Made by a program: the position numbers and the translations under genes
Part shown: positions 8,392-18,044 of the stretch, one piece after another
How the letters are laid out: each line of letters begins with the position of its first letter
How positions within the stretch are numbered: position 1 is the stretch's first letter
Notes under the pieces: generated by a model
The model's input: only the letters and a program-made list of their open reading frames with translations
Databases searched by the model: none
Told to the model about the DNA's origin: nothing
From: Anaerolineae bacterium
GTDB lineage: Bacteria > Chloroflexota > Anaerolineae > Aggregatilineales > Phototrophicaceae
NCBI GenBank assembly: GCA_019912965.1
Contig: JAIOHM010000003.1
Location: 1-64,000, forward strand
DNA length: 64,000 nucleotides
Reading direction: 5' to 3'

Positions 8392-10842
8392 CTATGGTTT
8401 TCTCTTTACTAGATTCCAGCTAATGTTACCACAATCACATCGCATACTTTCAGGTGATATTTTCTTATCAAGACGTAAAAGTTGATTGCAATCTGGGCAT
8501 ACAAACAAACTATACAAATCCTTAAAGGCATTAACAAGAGGCCTGAACTCAGAAACAGACAAATTTTCCCAGTTATTGTAATGAATCGTTGCATTTACCT
8601 CCCATTGATCAGCCTCTATTCTGCTGTAGATTGACTTTTTCATATTTATTTGATCGGTTAAGTAAACTTTAAGTTCTTCTTTTTTCCATGATTCGGCGGA
8701 TTTTATTGCGCTATTTAACCATTTGTCATACTGACTTACCACTGCTGGTAGAAAATCCCCTAGAACATATTGACCATCCAAACGAAACATTACTTGCGCA
8801 GCTAGGTTATCGCACATTTCGCGAAAGAATTCTTCAGCCCATCGCCTTAACTTTCCTGATGCAGAAGTGATATTATTCTCATCTAGGTCTTTGTAGATTC
8901 GATCCCATACATCAATCTCAGTATTTATTTTGGGGCCAGTGGCGATATGCCAACCATACAACTCATATGTCCCATTTTTATCAACGACCTTTGCTCCTTT
9001 TAGCTGGTTGTACCATGTTCTGTCGTGGGTAGCAATCAATAATTGGTTATCTTTAAACGTCGTAGCTAAAACTCTGCACAATTCTTTTCGGTGTCCTGCA
9101 TCTACCGACATTACGACATCATCAAGAATAATTAACTTCATACGATTTTGTGTAAGTCGCTCAGACAGTGCTAAGAAAAGACATACTCCCATACTATCTT
9201 GATGACCTTCACTATGCAGAGCATGAGGGGGATGCATACCGCGTCCATGAAAATCTACTTCAAGATTTAACCCTGCTCCGTCAGGTTCAAGGAGGGCTGA
9301 GAAATCACCTTCGTCTTCTTGATGCAATTGACGATATAGCTGTTCAAAACGTGTTTTTATTTCTCCATAAAGCTTGCCTAGTATTTCATCCCTTGATTTC
9401 AGAAAAACAAATTCCAGTTTAGTTGCTCTTTCCGATGCACTTTTTGCTGTTGCATAGGTTTTATATTCTTTTTCCCAAGTTGACAAAGCTAATTCAAGTT
9501 GAGTTAAGCGGTTATAGGCTGTTTGTTCAGGGCTTACGGATGGATATGCCTCTGATACTATTTTTTGGGCCTCATTCAGTATTTGAGAAACATCTATCGG
9601 GGAAAATAATGTGTGTACTTTTTCCTCATCAAGATTTTCATCGAGATAATTTCCCTTAGATATTGCATCTGTTAATCTTATTAAGTTATTCTGCCATCTT
9701 TTGAGAGTTCCTACTATGGTTTGAGAAGGCATATTATCTATTGCCGCAATTATTTTTTTCAGACTGGCTGTAGCGAAAGAAACTATATCAGAGATCGTTT
9801 TTGTCCCTTGGGCAATCCGCCCTTCATATTTTTGAGCTTCTTCTGCATTTAATATCTGATTTTCCAGTCGTTGCTTCAACTCGCCTAAAGGCCAAGGGGT
9901 ATCACATAATGGACACCATCCTGTTTCATCAAGCAATTCTAGCCCAAGTGTAGCAAGTCGCTGATGTTTTAGTGCATGTGATAAAACAGAATTATCTCTT
10001 ATTGTTGCCAAATCTGATCGCAATGTGCGATCTAGATTGGCAATATTCTGTCGAGTTTCTGAGGTCAATGCTTTTTTTAGATTAGCAATATCACCTTCGA
10101 TAATTGACGGATTGGTAAATCCTTCTTCTGATGCCTTAATAGAAAAAGCGATGTTGGACTTAATGTGACTTGAGTTCAGTGAAGTTATCGGCTCTGCACC
10201 TAACAAAATTCTGTTTTGATTCACGAACTTCAATACCACTTCTTTGTCAAACGACATTATTCCGACAATACTATTTATCTGTCCCTCTACAGCACTAATA
10301 CCGCCTTGAGCATTTTTGAGATTTTTTTCAAGATCGCCTTGTACTTTGCCAAGAGATTTTCGGGCAACTTCGACTTGGCTCAAATTTAGAAGTGATTGGA
10401 TTTGCTCGGCTCTTTCACCGGGCTTCGAGGTAATGTATTTAAGAAGCTCTCTTCGGGTTAAGATGTGCTGACCTAACCTCGCCAGCGACAGGACATCCTC
10501 AATCTGTGAACGCACACCTTCATCACATTCGAGTTTTTCAGGATTTAATAGTGAACGCTTTATTTCCACCTCTTTATTGTTAACCAGTTTAACGCGCGCT
10601 CTGACGAAAGAATCTTCTAATTTCGCATCAACATGCTTTCCGTGTTTCTTGAGGGTGATATTTTTTGTTCCAGCTCCAGTAAGGCGAGTTATATTTCCAG
10701 TGAGTAGGAAATCTATAGAATCTATGATAGAGCTTTTGCCTGACCCATTTGGGCCACTAATAACTATATTGTGGCCTGCAGGTCGTAATAGAAGATGTGA
10801 GACACCCCGTACATTACTGATTTCAAATTCAAGTAGTTTCAT
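8392..10842 (-). CDS. SMC/Rad50-like AAA ATPase with internal CxxC (zinc-hook-like) and C-terminal Zn-ribbon
   Basis: Walker A ISGPNGSGKSSIID; WCPLCDTPWPLGELKQRL; Walker B-like LIILDDVVMSVDAGHRKEL; C-term FVCPDCNQLL..MRCDCGNISW. Confidence 0.85.
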   Translation of the reverse strand: MKLLEFEISNVRGVSHLLLRPAGHNIVISGPNGSGKSSIIDSIDFLLTGNITRLTGAGTKNITLKKHGKHVDAKLEDSFVRARVKLVNNKEVEIKRSLLNPEKLECDEGVRSQIEDVLSLARLGQHILTRRELLKYITSKPGERAEQIQSLLNLSQVEVARKSLGKVQGDLEKNLKNAQGGISAVEGQINSIVGIMSFDKEVVLKFVNQNRILLGAEPITSLNSSHIKSNIAFSIKASEEGFTNPSIIEGDIANLKKALTSETRQNIANLDRTLRSDLATIRDNSVLSHALKHQRLATLGLELLDETGWCPLCDTPWPLGELKQRLENQILNAEEAQKYEGRIAQGTKTISDIVSFATASLKKIIAAIDNMPSQTIVGTLKRWQNNLIRLTDAISKGNYLDENLDEEKVHTLFSPIDVSQILNEAQKIVSEAYPSVSPEQTAYNRLTQLELALSTWEKEYKTYATAKSASERATKLEFVFLKSRDEILGKLYGEIKTRFEQLYRQLHQEDEGDFSALLEPDGAGLNLEVDFHGRGMHPPHALHSEGHQDSMGVCLFLALSERLTQNRMKLIILDDVVMSVDAGHRKELCRVLATTFKDNQLLIATHDRTWYNQLKGAKVVDKNGTYELYGWHIATGPKINTEIDVWDRIYKDLDENNITSASGKLRRWAEEFFREMCDNLAAQVMFRLDGQYVLGDFLPAVVSQYDKWLNSAIKSAESWKKEELKVYLTDQINMKKSIYSRIEADQWEVNATIHYNNWENLSVSEFRPLVNAFKDLYSLFVCPDCNQLLRLDKKISPESMRCDCGNISWNLVKRKP

Positions 10843-11030
10843 TCCGTTGTTTCTCCAGATAGAGAAACGATTATGTGACTAATTTGTTTTGGATCAGATA
10901 GTTGATTTTTGTTCATAAGTAACTTTAATTCGCTAATCAACTGTGTGTTAAAAAGCTCATCTTTTTCTAGTTGAGCCAACATGTCATCGAAAATTTGCTG
11001 AATAATCGATTCATTAGGTTGTATGGTCAT
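10839..11030 (-). CDS. Small (63-aa) conserved-partner candidate, translationally coupled to the ATPase
   Basis: Stop TGA overlaps the ATPase start ATG (ATGA); same AT-rich composition. Confidence 0.6.
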   Translation of the reverse strand: MTIQPNESIIQQIFDDMLAQLEKDELFNTQLISELKLLMNKNQLSDPKQISHIIVSLSGETTE

Positions 11031-11143
11031 AGCCCTTAAGTCACTTAACTGCCAATAATCGTGTTGTGTATTCCTCTTTATTTACTATATAAGTGTTTGG
11101 AAATGTGTGCAACACATGTTACGGTTTTCATATGATGATGTAC

Positions 11144-11240
11144 TTAACAATCCCGCCTCCTCAAAATGGTCGGTGAACTCGTCCCGAAAAACGTACCAAA
11201 TGATTACCCTATCTTCGTCATGATCCGGTACGCTGTTCGT
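11144..11240. repeat. ~97-bp imperfect direct repeat, copy A
   Basis: Aligns without gaps to 12657-12753; shares TTAACAATCC..CTCAAAATGG..AAAAACGTACCAAATG..GGTACGCTGTTC. Confidence 0.9.
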
Positions 11241-11264
11241 CTTTTTATCTATTTGCTTCTTTAT

Positions 11265-12518
11265 TCATTTCTCCTCAACCTGCTTTGAGCGAACCGCCCG
11301 CCGCCCCGGATCATCGCGCTGCGTGACCACTATCCGGCGGACTTGCTGATTTTCAGACACGAACGTGATGCGAACTGCATCCTGTCCATCCACATAAAAA
11401 ATGTTGGAGGCTATGGGCAGCAGCCTGTTAAGCGTATGCTGGTAGCGCAGATACAAATGCCCATCGCGCAGCACAACTTCCCGTCCGTCGTATTGGCCGA
11501 TGCAGTCGGTCAACAGCGCTTCATCCAAAATCGTCGGCTGATAATGAGCCTTGACCGTCTCCATATCCCACTGCAATCGTTCCTTTTGAGCTGGATCAGA
11601 TTCCTTGTGCCAAATCGTCTCTAGTGCATGAAGATGGGCGGTTGCCAGAGCCGTATCCGATGAGCAGACCACATCCGGCGTTATGCCTGTGCCCTGCCAG
11701 TTCCCACCTGTAATCGGATTGATGATTTGCGCGACAGGGATATTGAGGATGAAACCGTATCCGGTTGCGTGCTGCTCGGTCAAATGTGCGCCGCCCCCGG
11801 TTTGTTCCCCAACCACCACCGCCCGCCCCATCGCCTGCAAATCGTAAGCGAATTCTTCGGCTGCTGAAAAGGTGTTCCTGCTGACCAGAATGTAGGTAGC
11901 GGTTCGGGGATGTCTAACCCCCGGCACAAAGGCATGTGTCCAAATCTGAGGTTTAAAATCAATACGCGGGTCAGCATACAAATGCAGCAAACGCGGCTGT
12001 TCATCAAACAGATAGCTTGCCAACCACTGAACCATGCTCACTTCGCCGCCGGAATTATGCCGCAGATCAAAAATGATGGCCGTGCAGCCAGCCATAAGCT
12101 GCATAGCCGATGTAATGGCACTGCCTGCGCCGGGGGTTGCCAAAAAATCCCGGATGTCGATGTAACCCACCTTGCCCGTTAGCATGGCCGCTTGTCGAAT
12201 TCCAGCAGCAGGTAACCCTCCCTCAGCTTTTGCATCGGGCAGATGGTCTTGCAGTAAGTTATTCTGGAATCGTTTGAGTTGTTCTGCCTGCTCTGGATCA
12301 TACAGAAGCGAGAGGTGTCCGTCGCCTGTCAGTCTGTAGAGTTCATCCGTTAATGCGGATGCCCATTGTTCAGGCTGTTCTGTCTTTGGCAGGCGAATGC
12401 GCTCCAACTGGCGAAGCAGAGCATCAACCTGTTCGCGCAGCACATAATTTTGCTCAATCAGTCGGTTGATATTTTTGAACAGTCGGTGGGCAGTTTCAGC
12501 ATTTAGTGTGGTTTGCAT
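11265..12518 (-). CDS. S41 family (C-terminal processing/TSP-like) peptidase
   Basis: GKVGYIDIRDF..AIIFDLRHNSGGE..TYILVSRNTFSAAEEFAYDLQAMGRAVVVGEQTGGGAH. Confidence 0.88.
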   Translation of the reverse strand: MQTTLNAETAHRLFKNINRLIEQNYVLREQVDALLRQLERIRLPKTEQPEQWASALTDELYRLTGDGHLSLLYDPEQAEQLKRFQNNLLQDHLPDAKAEGGLPAAGIRQAAMLTGKVGYIDIRDFLATPGAGSAITSAMQLMAGCTAIIFDLRHNSGGEVSMVQWLASYLFDEQPRLLHLYADPRIDFKPQIWTHAFVPGVRHPRTATYILVSRNTFSAAEEFAYDLQAMGRAVVVGEQTGGGAHLTEQHATGYGFILNIPVAQIINPITGGNWQGTGITPDVVCSSDTALATAHLHALETIWHKESDPAQKERLQWDMETVKAHYQPTILDEALLTDCIGQYDGREVVLRDGHLYLRYQHTLNRLLPIASNIFYVDGQDAVRITFVSENQQVRRIVVTQRDDPGRRAVRSKQVEEK

Positions 12519-12656
12519 CGCTCAAAACTTTGTCTGTGGATTAACATCATCAGTGATGACAATAACGCCTGTAAGACGCTTCGCAATTCCCCTGCATTGT
12601 AGCATCAAACCCCGTCGAAATGCCCCATACCCGCTACCAACCGCCCTCCAATCCGC

Positions 12657-12753
12657 TTAACAATCCCCGCCCCTCAAAATGGTTGGTGAATTCGTCTCGA
12701 AAAACGTACCAAATGGTCACCCTATTTACGTCATAATCTGGTACGCTGTTCAT
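12657..12753. repeat. ~97-bp imperfect direct repeat, copy B
   Basis: See copy A at 11144-11240. Confidence 0.9.
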
Positions 12754-12833
12754 ATGAATGAAGCATAAACTCCCTGTTTGCGGAAAGCTGTTTCGTAATC
12801 GCAATCGCCGCAAACCCATCCTGTCTTTTACCC

Positions 12834-12882
12834 ATAACTAAAAACCAACGACAAGGAACTGACAACTGTGAACTGACAACTA
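12834..12882. repeat. Dispersed short repeat array (GAACTGACAACTGTGAACTGACAACT)
   Basis: Heptamer-like ACTGACA units read directly. Confidence 0.8.
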
Positions 12883-13091
12883 TTTTTGCAATTACAGCGG
12901 TCCTTCCCTCATGTCCGCCCGCCAATGACAAGACTGACAAAGCGGCGGATGCTCCCGCATTCCCGCGGCGTGCAGTGGCGCTCCCCGTGCTTCCCGCCGT
13001 TCACTGACAATCGCGCCGCGAAAACCTCCCGCGTTCCCGCCCGCCAATGCAGCGGCTTTTTTGTCACCTTAACTGCATACAGGCTTTCTGC

Positions 13092-13577
13092 TCAATCCTG
13101 ATGACGCTCCACGCTCAAGCCAATGCCGCGCATCGCTTCCGCATACGTCGCCCAAGCTGCTTGGGTAAGCGACTCGATCTCGGTTAAATCGCGCAGTTCC
13201 GGCTGCGGCTTGGCCTTCGCCCGTTCAATTGCCTGTTCTGCTTCGAGCACCTGCCGCGTCACCCGGAACAACCGTCCCACGAATGCCGCCCCGCCGAACT
13301 GCCGCTCCGACCAGCGCCAAGCCGAAACCGTCGCCGCGATCATCACCAGCGTCACCGAAATCGCCGTCAGCAGGCTCACGCCGCCGCCCGTGCCGAAAGT
13401 GCTTTCCACATACCGCAGCGCCGTCACCCCCACGCCGCCCACTGCCAGAAAAACCACCAGCGGGGCAGCAAAGGTCTTTAAAATCACCAACAGCGCCCGG
13501 TTGCTCTGCTGCTGGGAATTCCGTTTGATGGTTTCAATCAGTTCCCGTTCCCGCTGAATACTCTCATCCAATGTCAT
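13092..13577 (-). CDS. Hypothetical membrane protein (two TM segments)
   Basis: ORF with hydrophobic ALLVILKTFAAPLVVFLAVGGVGVTAL and SLLTAISVTLVMIAATVSAW. Confidence 0.65.
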   Translation of the reverse strand: MTLDESIQRERELIETIKRNSQQQSNRALLVILKTFAAPLVVFLAVGGVGVTALRYVESTFGTGGGVSLLTAISVTLVMIAATVSAWRWSERQFGGAAFVGRLFRVTRQVLEAEQAIERAKAKPQPELRDLTEIESLTQAAWATYAEAMRGIGLSVERHQD

Positions 13578-13676
13578 CGCACATCACTCCAAATAAAAAC
13601 ACAGAGCAGTATTCTACTCTGTGCCTTATACAATCGTAGGGCGGGTTGAGGAAGGTGTTGACTCGTTAGGTCACCG

Positions 13677-14009
13677 TCATCCCCCGGCTACAAAACCCAC
13701 CGACTCCTCAATCAACGCCACATCTTGTTCATAAGCCGCCGCGTCCGCGTGCTCGATGGAAACCCATGCCTTCCAGACGATGCCATCGGCAACCTCAAAG
13801 GGTTTGATGTCGCCCGCGCCCGCGATAAGTTCCTGAACCCGTGCTTCGGGCAGCTTCAGGCTGATGCCCTTCCCGCCCACAAAGGCGAATACCTTGCCCG
13901 CCACTTTGTAGGCCGGGTAGCCAAAGGCTTTTCCGCCTTTAACCCCCGGCATCCCCAGCACCATCTCATCCATCATGGCCTTCACATCGGCCTGATATTT
14001 CGCTTCCAT
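13677..14009 (-). CDS. Small TfoX/YjbR-like protein
   Basis: 110 aa; KAFGYPAYKVAGKVFAFVGGKGISLKLPEA pattern; family call tentative. Confidence 0.5.
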   Translation of the reverse strand: MEAKYQADVKAMMDEMVLGMPGVKGGKAFGYPAYKVAGKVFAFVGGKGISLKLPEARVQELIAGAGDIKPFEVADGIVWKAWVSIEHADAAAYEQDVALIEESVGFVAGG

Positions 14010-14015
14010 TTACAT

Positions 14016-15146
14016 CTATACCGTTGGGGGCAATCCGTGATGTGCCCGGATAGCGTCCTCGATTTCATCCGAAACCGCTTTATTTTGTAACAGGAATTGC
14101 TTGGAAGCCTCGCGCCCCTGACCGAGCAAACCATCGTTATAGCGGAAGAACGCACCGCGCTTCTCGATGACGCCCAATTCGACGCCCAGATCGACGATTT
14201 CCCCGACCTTGCTGATGCCGCCTTCAAAGAACATGATGTCGAATTCAGCTTCGCGGAAGGGCGCGGCTACCTTATTCTTGGTGACGCGCACTTTGGTACG
14301 GTTGCCGATGGAGTCGCCGCCCTGCTTGATGCTCTGGATGCGCCGGATGTCCAGCCGCATACTGGCATAGAATTTCAGCGCCCGCCCGCCAGAGGTCGTT
14401 TCCGGACTCCCAAACATCACGCCTACTTTTTCGCGGAGCTGGTTCGTGAACAGCACCGTGACGTTAGACTGCTTGATCGCGCCGGAGAGCTTACGGAGCG
14501 CCTGACTCATCAAACGCGCCTGCAAACCCACGAACGCATCACCCATCTCGCCTTCGATTTCCGCACGCGGCACGAGGGCAGCCACCGAGTCCACCACCAC
14601 CACATCCACCGCGCCAGAGCGCACAAATGCTTCAGTGATTTCCAGCGCCTGTTCACCCGTGTCCGGCTGTGAGATGTAGAGGGTATCGACATTCACACCG
14701 ATACGCTCGGCATAGGCTGGGTCAAGCGCATGTTCCATATCCACGAACGCGCATAAACCGCCGCGCTTCTGCGCCTGACAGATGATGTGCAGGCACAGGG
14801 TCGTTTTACCCGAACTTTCCGGGCCATAAATTTCCACAATACGCCCGCGTGGGACACCACCCACCCCGGTCGCAATATCCACCGTGAGCGAACCCGTCGG
14901 GATGACTTCCACCGCCATGTGCGCCGCATCGCCCAGCCGCAGCACAGTACCATCCCCAAAGCGCCGGGTCAGGTCAGCCAGCGTGGCTTCCAATGCCTTC
15001 TGGCGGCCATGATCTTCTGACGAGCCACCGCCTTCATCGACTTTTTCCTTGCGTTTGGAGGCCGATTTTTTGCTTTTCTTTTCCGGTTTACGAGTGGCTT
15101 CTTCGTCTTCTCCACCTTCGATTTCGAGGAAATCTGAGTCTGTCAC
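14016..15146 (-). CDS. recA: Recombinase RecA
   Basis: [77 protein letters not shown]. Confidence 0.97.
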   Translation of the reverse strand: MTDSDFLEIEGGEDEEATRKPEKKSKKSASKRKEKVDEGGGSSEDHGRQKALEATLADLTRRFGDGTVLRLGDAAHMAVEVIPTGSLTVDIATGVGGVPRGRIVEIYGPESSGKTTLCLHIICQAQKRGGLCAFVDMEHALDPAYAERIGVNVDTLYISQPDTGEQALEITEAFVRSGAVDVVVVDSVAALVPRAEIEGEMGDAFVGLQARLMSQALRKLSGAIKQSNVTVLFTNQLREKVGVMFGSPETTSGGRALKFYASMRLDIRRIQSIKQGGDSIGNRTKVRVTKNKVAAPFREAEFDIMFFEGGISKVGEIVDLGVELGVIEKRGAFFRYNDGLLGQGREASKQFLLQNKAVSDEIEDAIRAHHGLPPTV

Positions 15147-15238
15147 GGTTGTTTTTTCCTGTTATCATTCTGGCGATTATAGGATGAATAGTTTAGCACT
15201 AAAGTTCTAAGATAGCAAGTCCAAAGGTCGTATGCTTA

Positions 15239-15784
15239 ATGAAAATATACACCAAAACGGGGGATGACGGCACTACCAGCCTGTTTTCCGGCGGGCGAGT
15301 CTCCAAGACTCATCTTCGTGTCGAGGCTTATGGCACGGTCGATGAACTGAATTCGGTCATCGGCGTGGCGCGGGCGCATCAACCCCATCCACAGACCGAC
15401 GAGTGGCTGGCACAGGTGCAGCGCCAACTATTCAACCTCGGCGCGGATTTAGCGACTCCGCTGGATGTCAAAGCCGACTGGATTACGCGGATGGATGCTG
15501 ATACCGTCACATGGTTGGAAACCGCCATTGACCAGATGACCGCCGAACTGCCTGCCCTCACCAGTTTTATCCTTCCCGGTGGTTCACTCGCCGCCGCACA
15601 GTTGCATGTCGCCCGTACCGTCTGCCGCCGTGCCGAACGCATCGTGGTCGCGCTTCAATCACACGAACCGCTGGGCGATCATGTCCTGTTGTACCTCAAC
15701 CGCCTCTCGGATTTTCTGTTCACCCTCGCCCGCTGGGAAAATCTCAAAGCCGGCATGTCCGAACACACATGGTCAGGGCGCTGA
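15239..15784 (+). CDS. PduO-type cob(I)yrinic acid a,c-diamide adenosyltransferase
   Basis: MKIYTKTGDDGTTSLFSGGRVSK..EAYGTVDELNSVIG..ARTVCRRAERIVVAL..YLNRLSDFLFTLAR. Confidence 0.93.
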   Translation: MKIYTKTGDDGTTSLFSGGRVSKTHLRVEAYGTVDELNSVIGVARAHQPHPQTDEWLAQVQRQLFNLGADLATPLDVKADWITRMDADTVTWLETAIDQMTAELPALTSFILPGGSLAAAQLHVARTVCRRAERIVVALQSHEPLGDHVLLYLNRLSDFLFTLARWENLKAGMSEHTWSGR

Positions 15785-15892
15785 TCCCCCACAGACGTTC
15801 ATTTAACACTCAGCAAAACTTTAACCTGAACTTCTAATACCCGTAATACAATAGCCTTGATCTTAATTTTGCACTCTAGTTGAGGATTTATC

Positions 15893-16600
15893 ATGCCTGC
15901 CGCTGACTCTGCCATTATCCGTAACCCCAACCGTCTGGATATTCTACGCCGACTGCAACTACTGGACACACCCACCGAACGCGCGTTTGACCGTCTGACC
16001 GAACTCGCCAGCAAGATTCTCCAGACACCGATTGCGCTGGTGTCGCTGGTCGATGAGGATCGACAGTATTTTAAGAGTCAGGTCGGACTGGGCGACCCCC
16101 TGGACTCCGCCCGTGAAACGCCGCTGTCACACTCGTTTTGCCAGCATGTAGTGGCTACCAATCAGCCTTTGATCGTGGATGATGCCCGCAATCACCCGCT
16201 GGTGCATGATAACCTCGCCATTCCTGATCTGGGCGTGATTGCCTATCTGGGGATGCCGATCACCATTTACGACGGCACTGAACTTGGCTCGTTCTGTGCC
16301 ATCGATACCAAGCCGCGTCAGTGGTCGGACTGGGAAATCGAGGTTATGCAGGAATTAGCTGCATCGGTCATCACCGAAATCGAACTGCGTGGCGAATTGA
16401 TGGCACGTCAGGAAGCGGAGGCACGGCTCGAAGCAGCCAATAAAGCACTGGATGACCGCAACCGCAAACTGAAGCGTGTGACTTCCTTCTGCCGCACGAC
16501 CATCACCCACATGCATCAGGTACTGGAGCGGGATGCATCCAAAACGGAGATGCTGCAATACCTTCAGGCCGCGCAGCGCGAACTGGAAAAACAAGTCTAG
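15893..16600 (+). CDS. GAF domain protein
   Basis: LDTPTERAFDRLTELASKILQTPIALVSLVDEDRQYFKSQVGL..FCQHVVATNQPLIVDDAR. Confidence 0.8.
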   Translation: MPAADSAIIRNPNRLDILRRLQLLDTPTERAFDRLTELASKILQTPIALVSLVDEDRQYFKSQVGLGDPLDSARETPLSHSFCQHVVATNQPLIVDDARNHPLVHDNLAIPDLGVIAYLGMPITIYDGTELGSFCAIDTKPRQWSDWEIEVMQELAASVITEIELRGELMARQEAEARLEAANKALDDRNRKLKRVTSFCRTTITHMHQVLERDASKTEMLQYLQAAQRELEKQV

Positions 16601-16728
16601 CCTACCGCATTGGATTAGGTGGGGGAAGCGATTCACTGCCCCACCTCAATCCCCTCATAAATCCTTACCCATAGCCGCTCAGACCCGTTATGTTATCATT
16701 GGCTTATCCACTAATCGAAGGATGTGCC

Positions 16729-16905
16729 ATGAAATCGTTCAAAATCATTGTCGAAAAACATGATGATGGTTATGTTGCGTATCCGGTTGGACTGAATGGT
16801 GTCATCGTTGGCGAAGGCGATACCTACGAAGACGCCCTGCGCGATGTGAAATCCGCCATTCAATTCCACCTTGAAACCTTCGAAGCAGAATTGCTTGAAG
16901 GGTAA
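16729..16905 (+). CDS. HicB-like antitoxin/YlcG-type small protein, no HicA neighbour
   Basis: MKSFKIIVEKHDDGYVAYPVGLNGVIVGEGDTYEDALRDVKSAIQFHLE; upstream GAAGGA RBS-like. Confidence 0.7.
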   Translation: MKSFKIIVEKHDDGYVAYPVGLNGVIVGEGDTYEDALRDVKSAIQFHLETFEAELLEG

Positions 16906-16948
16906 ACTCAATCACAGTATGCGGGTCTTCACCGTCTGAGGCTAAATA

Positions 16949-17989
16949 TTGATGAAATACATAATCGTGTTTCTATTTCTACAGGTCATACTGTCAGCCT
17001 TTGCCGAACGTTCAGACCGAACAACTCGTACCCAAATAAACCAGTGCAATGACGCCGAGTTGAGATTAGTGTATGTTTCCGATGAGCCAGATCGTTCCAA
17101 CATACACACAGTACTTGCAGATGGATCATCAAATACCGAATTGACAGCCGACGAAAGCTATAACCAATCCCCTATGTGGTCGCCAGATGGTCGGCGAATC
17201 GCCTTTACATCTGATAGCGAGGGCAATTGGGATATTTTTGTTGTTAATGTAGATGGCAGCGACCTACAAAACTTGACGATACACGAAGCAGAAGATACTA
17301 ATCCCGTTTGGTCACCAGACGGGAAGAAACTTGCTTTTGTATCGAATAGAGATGGCGATCGTGAAATCTATGTTTTGGATATGGCTGAATCTGAATTGAC
17401 CAATGTAACTGAAAATCCCACAGATGATTTTCTTCCAAGATGGTCGCCGGATAGCAAACAAATTGCCTTTATCACCAACCGGGAAAGCGAGTATGGTATT
17501 GCCATCTTGAACTTGGACAATGGAAATATCCTCAGTTTTGGAAGCACATCTCAAGTCAATGATATTGCTTGGTCACCTGATGGGTCACAACTTGTCTTTG
17601 GCTCAAATGCTAGTGAAAACTGGGAAATTTACACGATTGATACAGATGGTCAAAATCTTCAAAATTTGACCAATCATTCCGCTAATGATCTGGAACCGAG
17701 ATGGTCGCCCGACACTTCAAAAATGTTATTTTGGAGTGGGCGAGATGATAATCTAGAAATTTTCGTAATGAACAAAGACGGCTCAGATGTACAGAATCTA
17801 TCCCGCAATCTAAATACCGACATAGGCGGCACTTGGTCGCCCACTGGTTCACATATTGCATTTGAGTCGACTCGTCTGCAAGATGGCACTGATTTGTGGG
17901 TCATGACCACTGATGGACTAGATGCTCAAATGGCTGCCAATGATGTCGTAAATTTCTCTTACCAATGGCAGCCATGCCCGATTCTGTAG
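16949..17989 (+). CDS. TolB-like beta-propeller (PD40 repeats), secreted
   Basis: Repeats of WSPDGRRIAFTSDSEGNWDIFVVNVDGSDLQNLT. Confidence 0.85.
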   Translation: MMKYIIVFLFLQVILSAFAERSDRTTRTQINQCNDAELRLVYVSDEPDRSNIHTVLADGSSNTELTADESYNQSPMWSPDGRRIAFTSDSEGNWDIFVVNVDGSDLQNLTIHEAEDTNPVWSPDGKKLAFVSNRDGDREIYVLDMAESELTNVTENPTDDFLPRWSPDSKQIAFITNRESEYGIAILNLDNGNILSFGSTSQVNDIAWSPDGSQLVFGSNASENWEIYTIDTDGQNLQNLTNHSANDLEPRWSPDTSKMLFWSGRDDNLEIFVMNKDGSDVQNLSRNLNTDIGGTWSPTGSHIAFESTRLQDGTDLWVMTTDGLDAQMAANDVVNFSYQWQPCPIL

Positions 17990-18044
17990 AAACTTTATGG
18001 GGCAGATGATGGGCAACAAATAAAGCCCGAAAATAGGAACGCAG

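Noticed and set aside
12886-13091. GC-rich intergenic stretch with repeated CCCGCCCGCCAATG and GCGTTCCCGC words, possible CRISPR-like repeats
   Set aside because: Units are irregular in length and spacing; no regular repeat-spacer pattern and no cas genes. Not supported as CRISPR.
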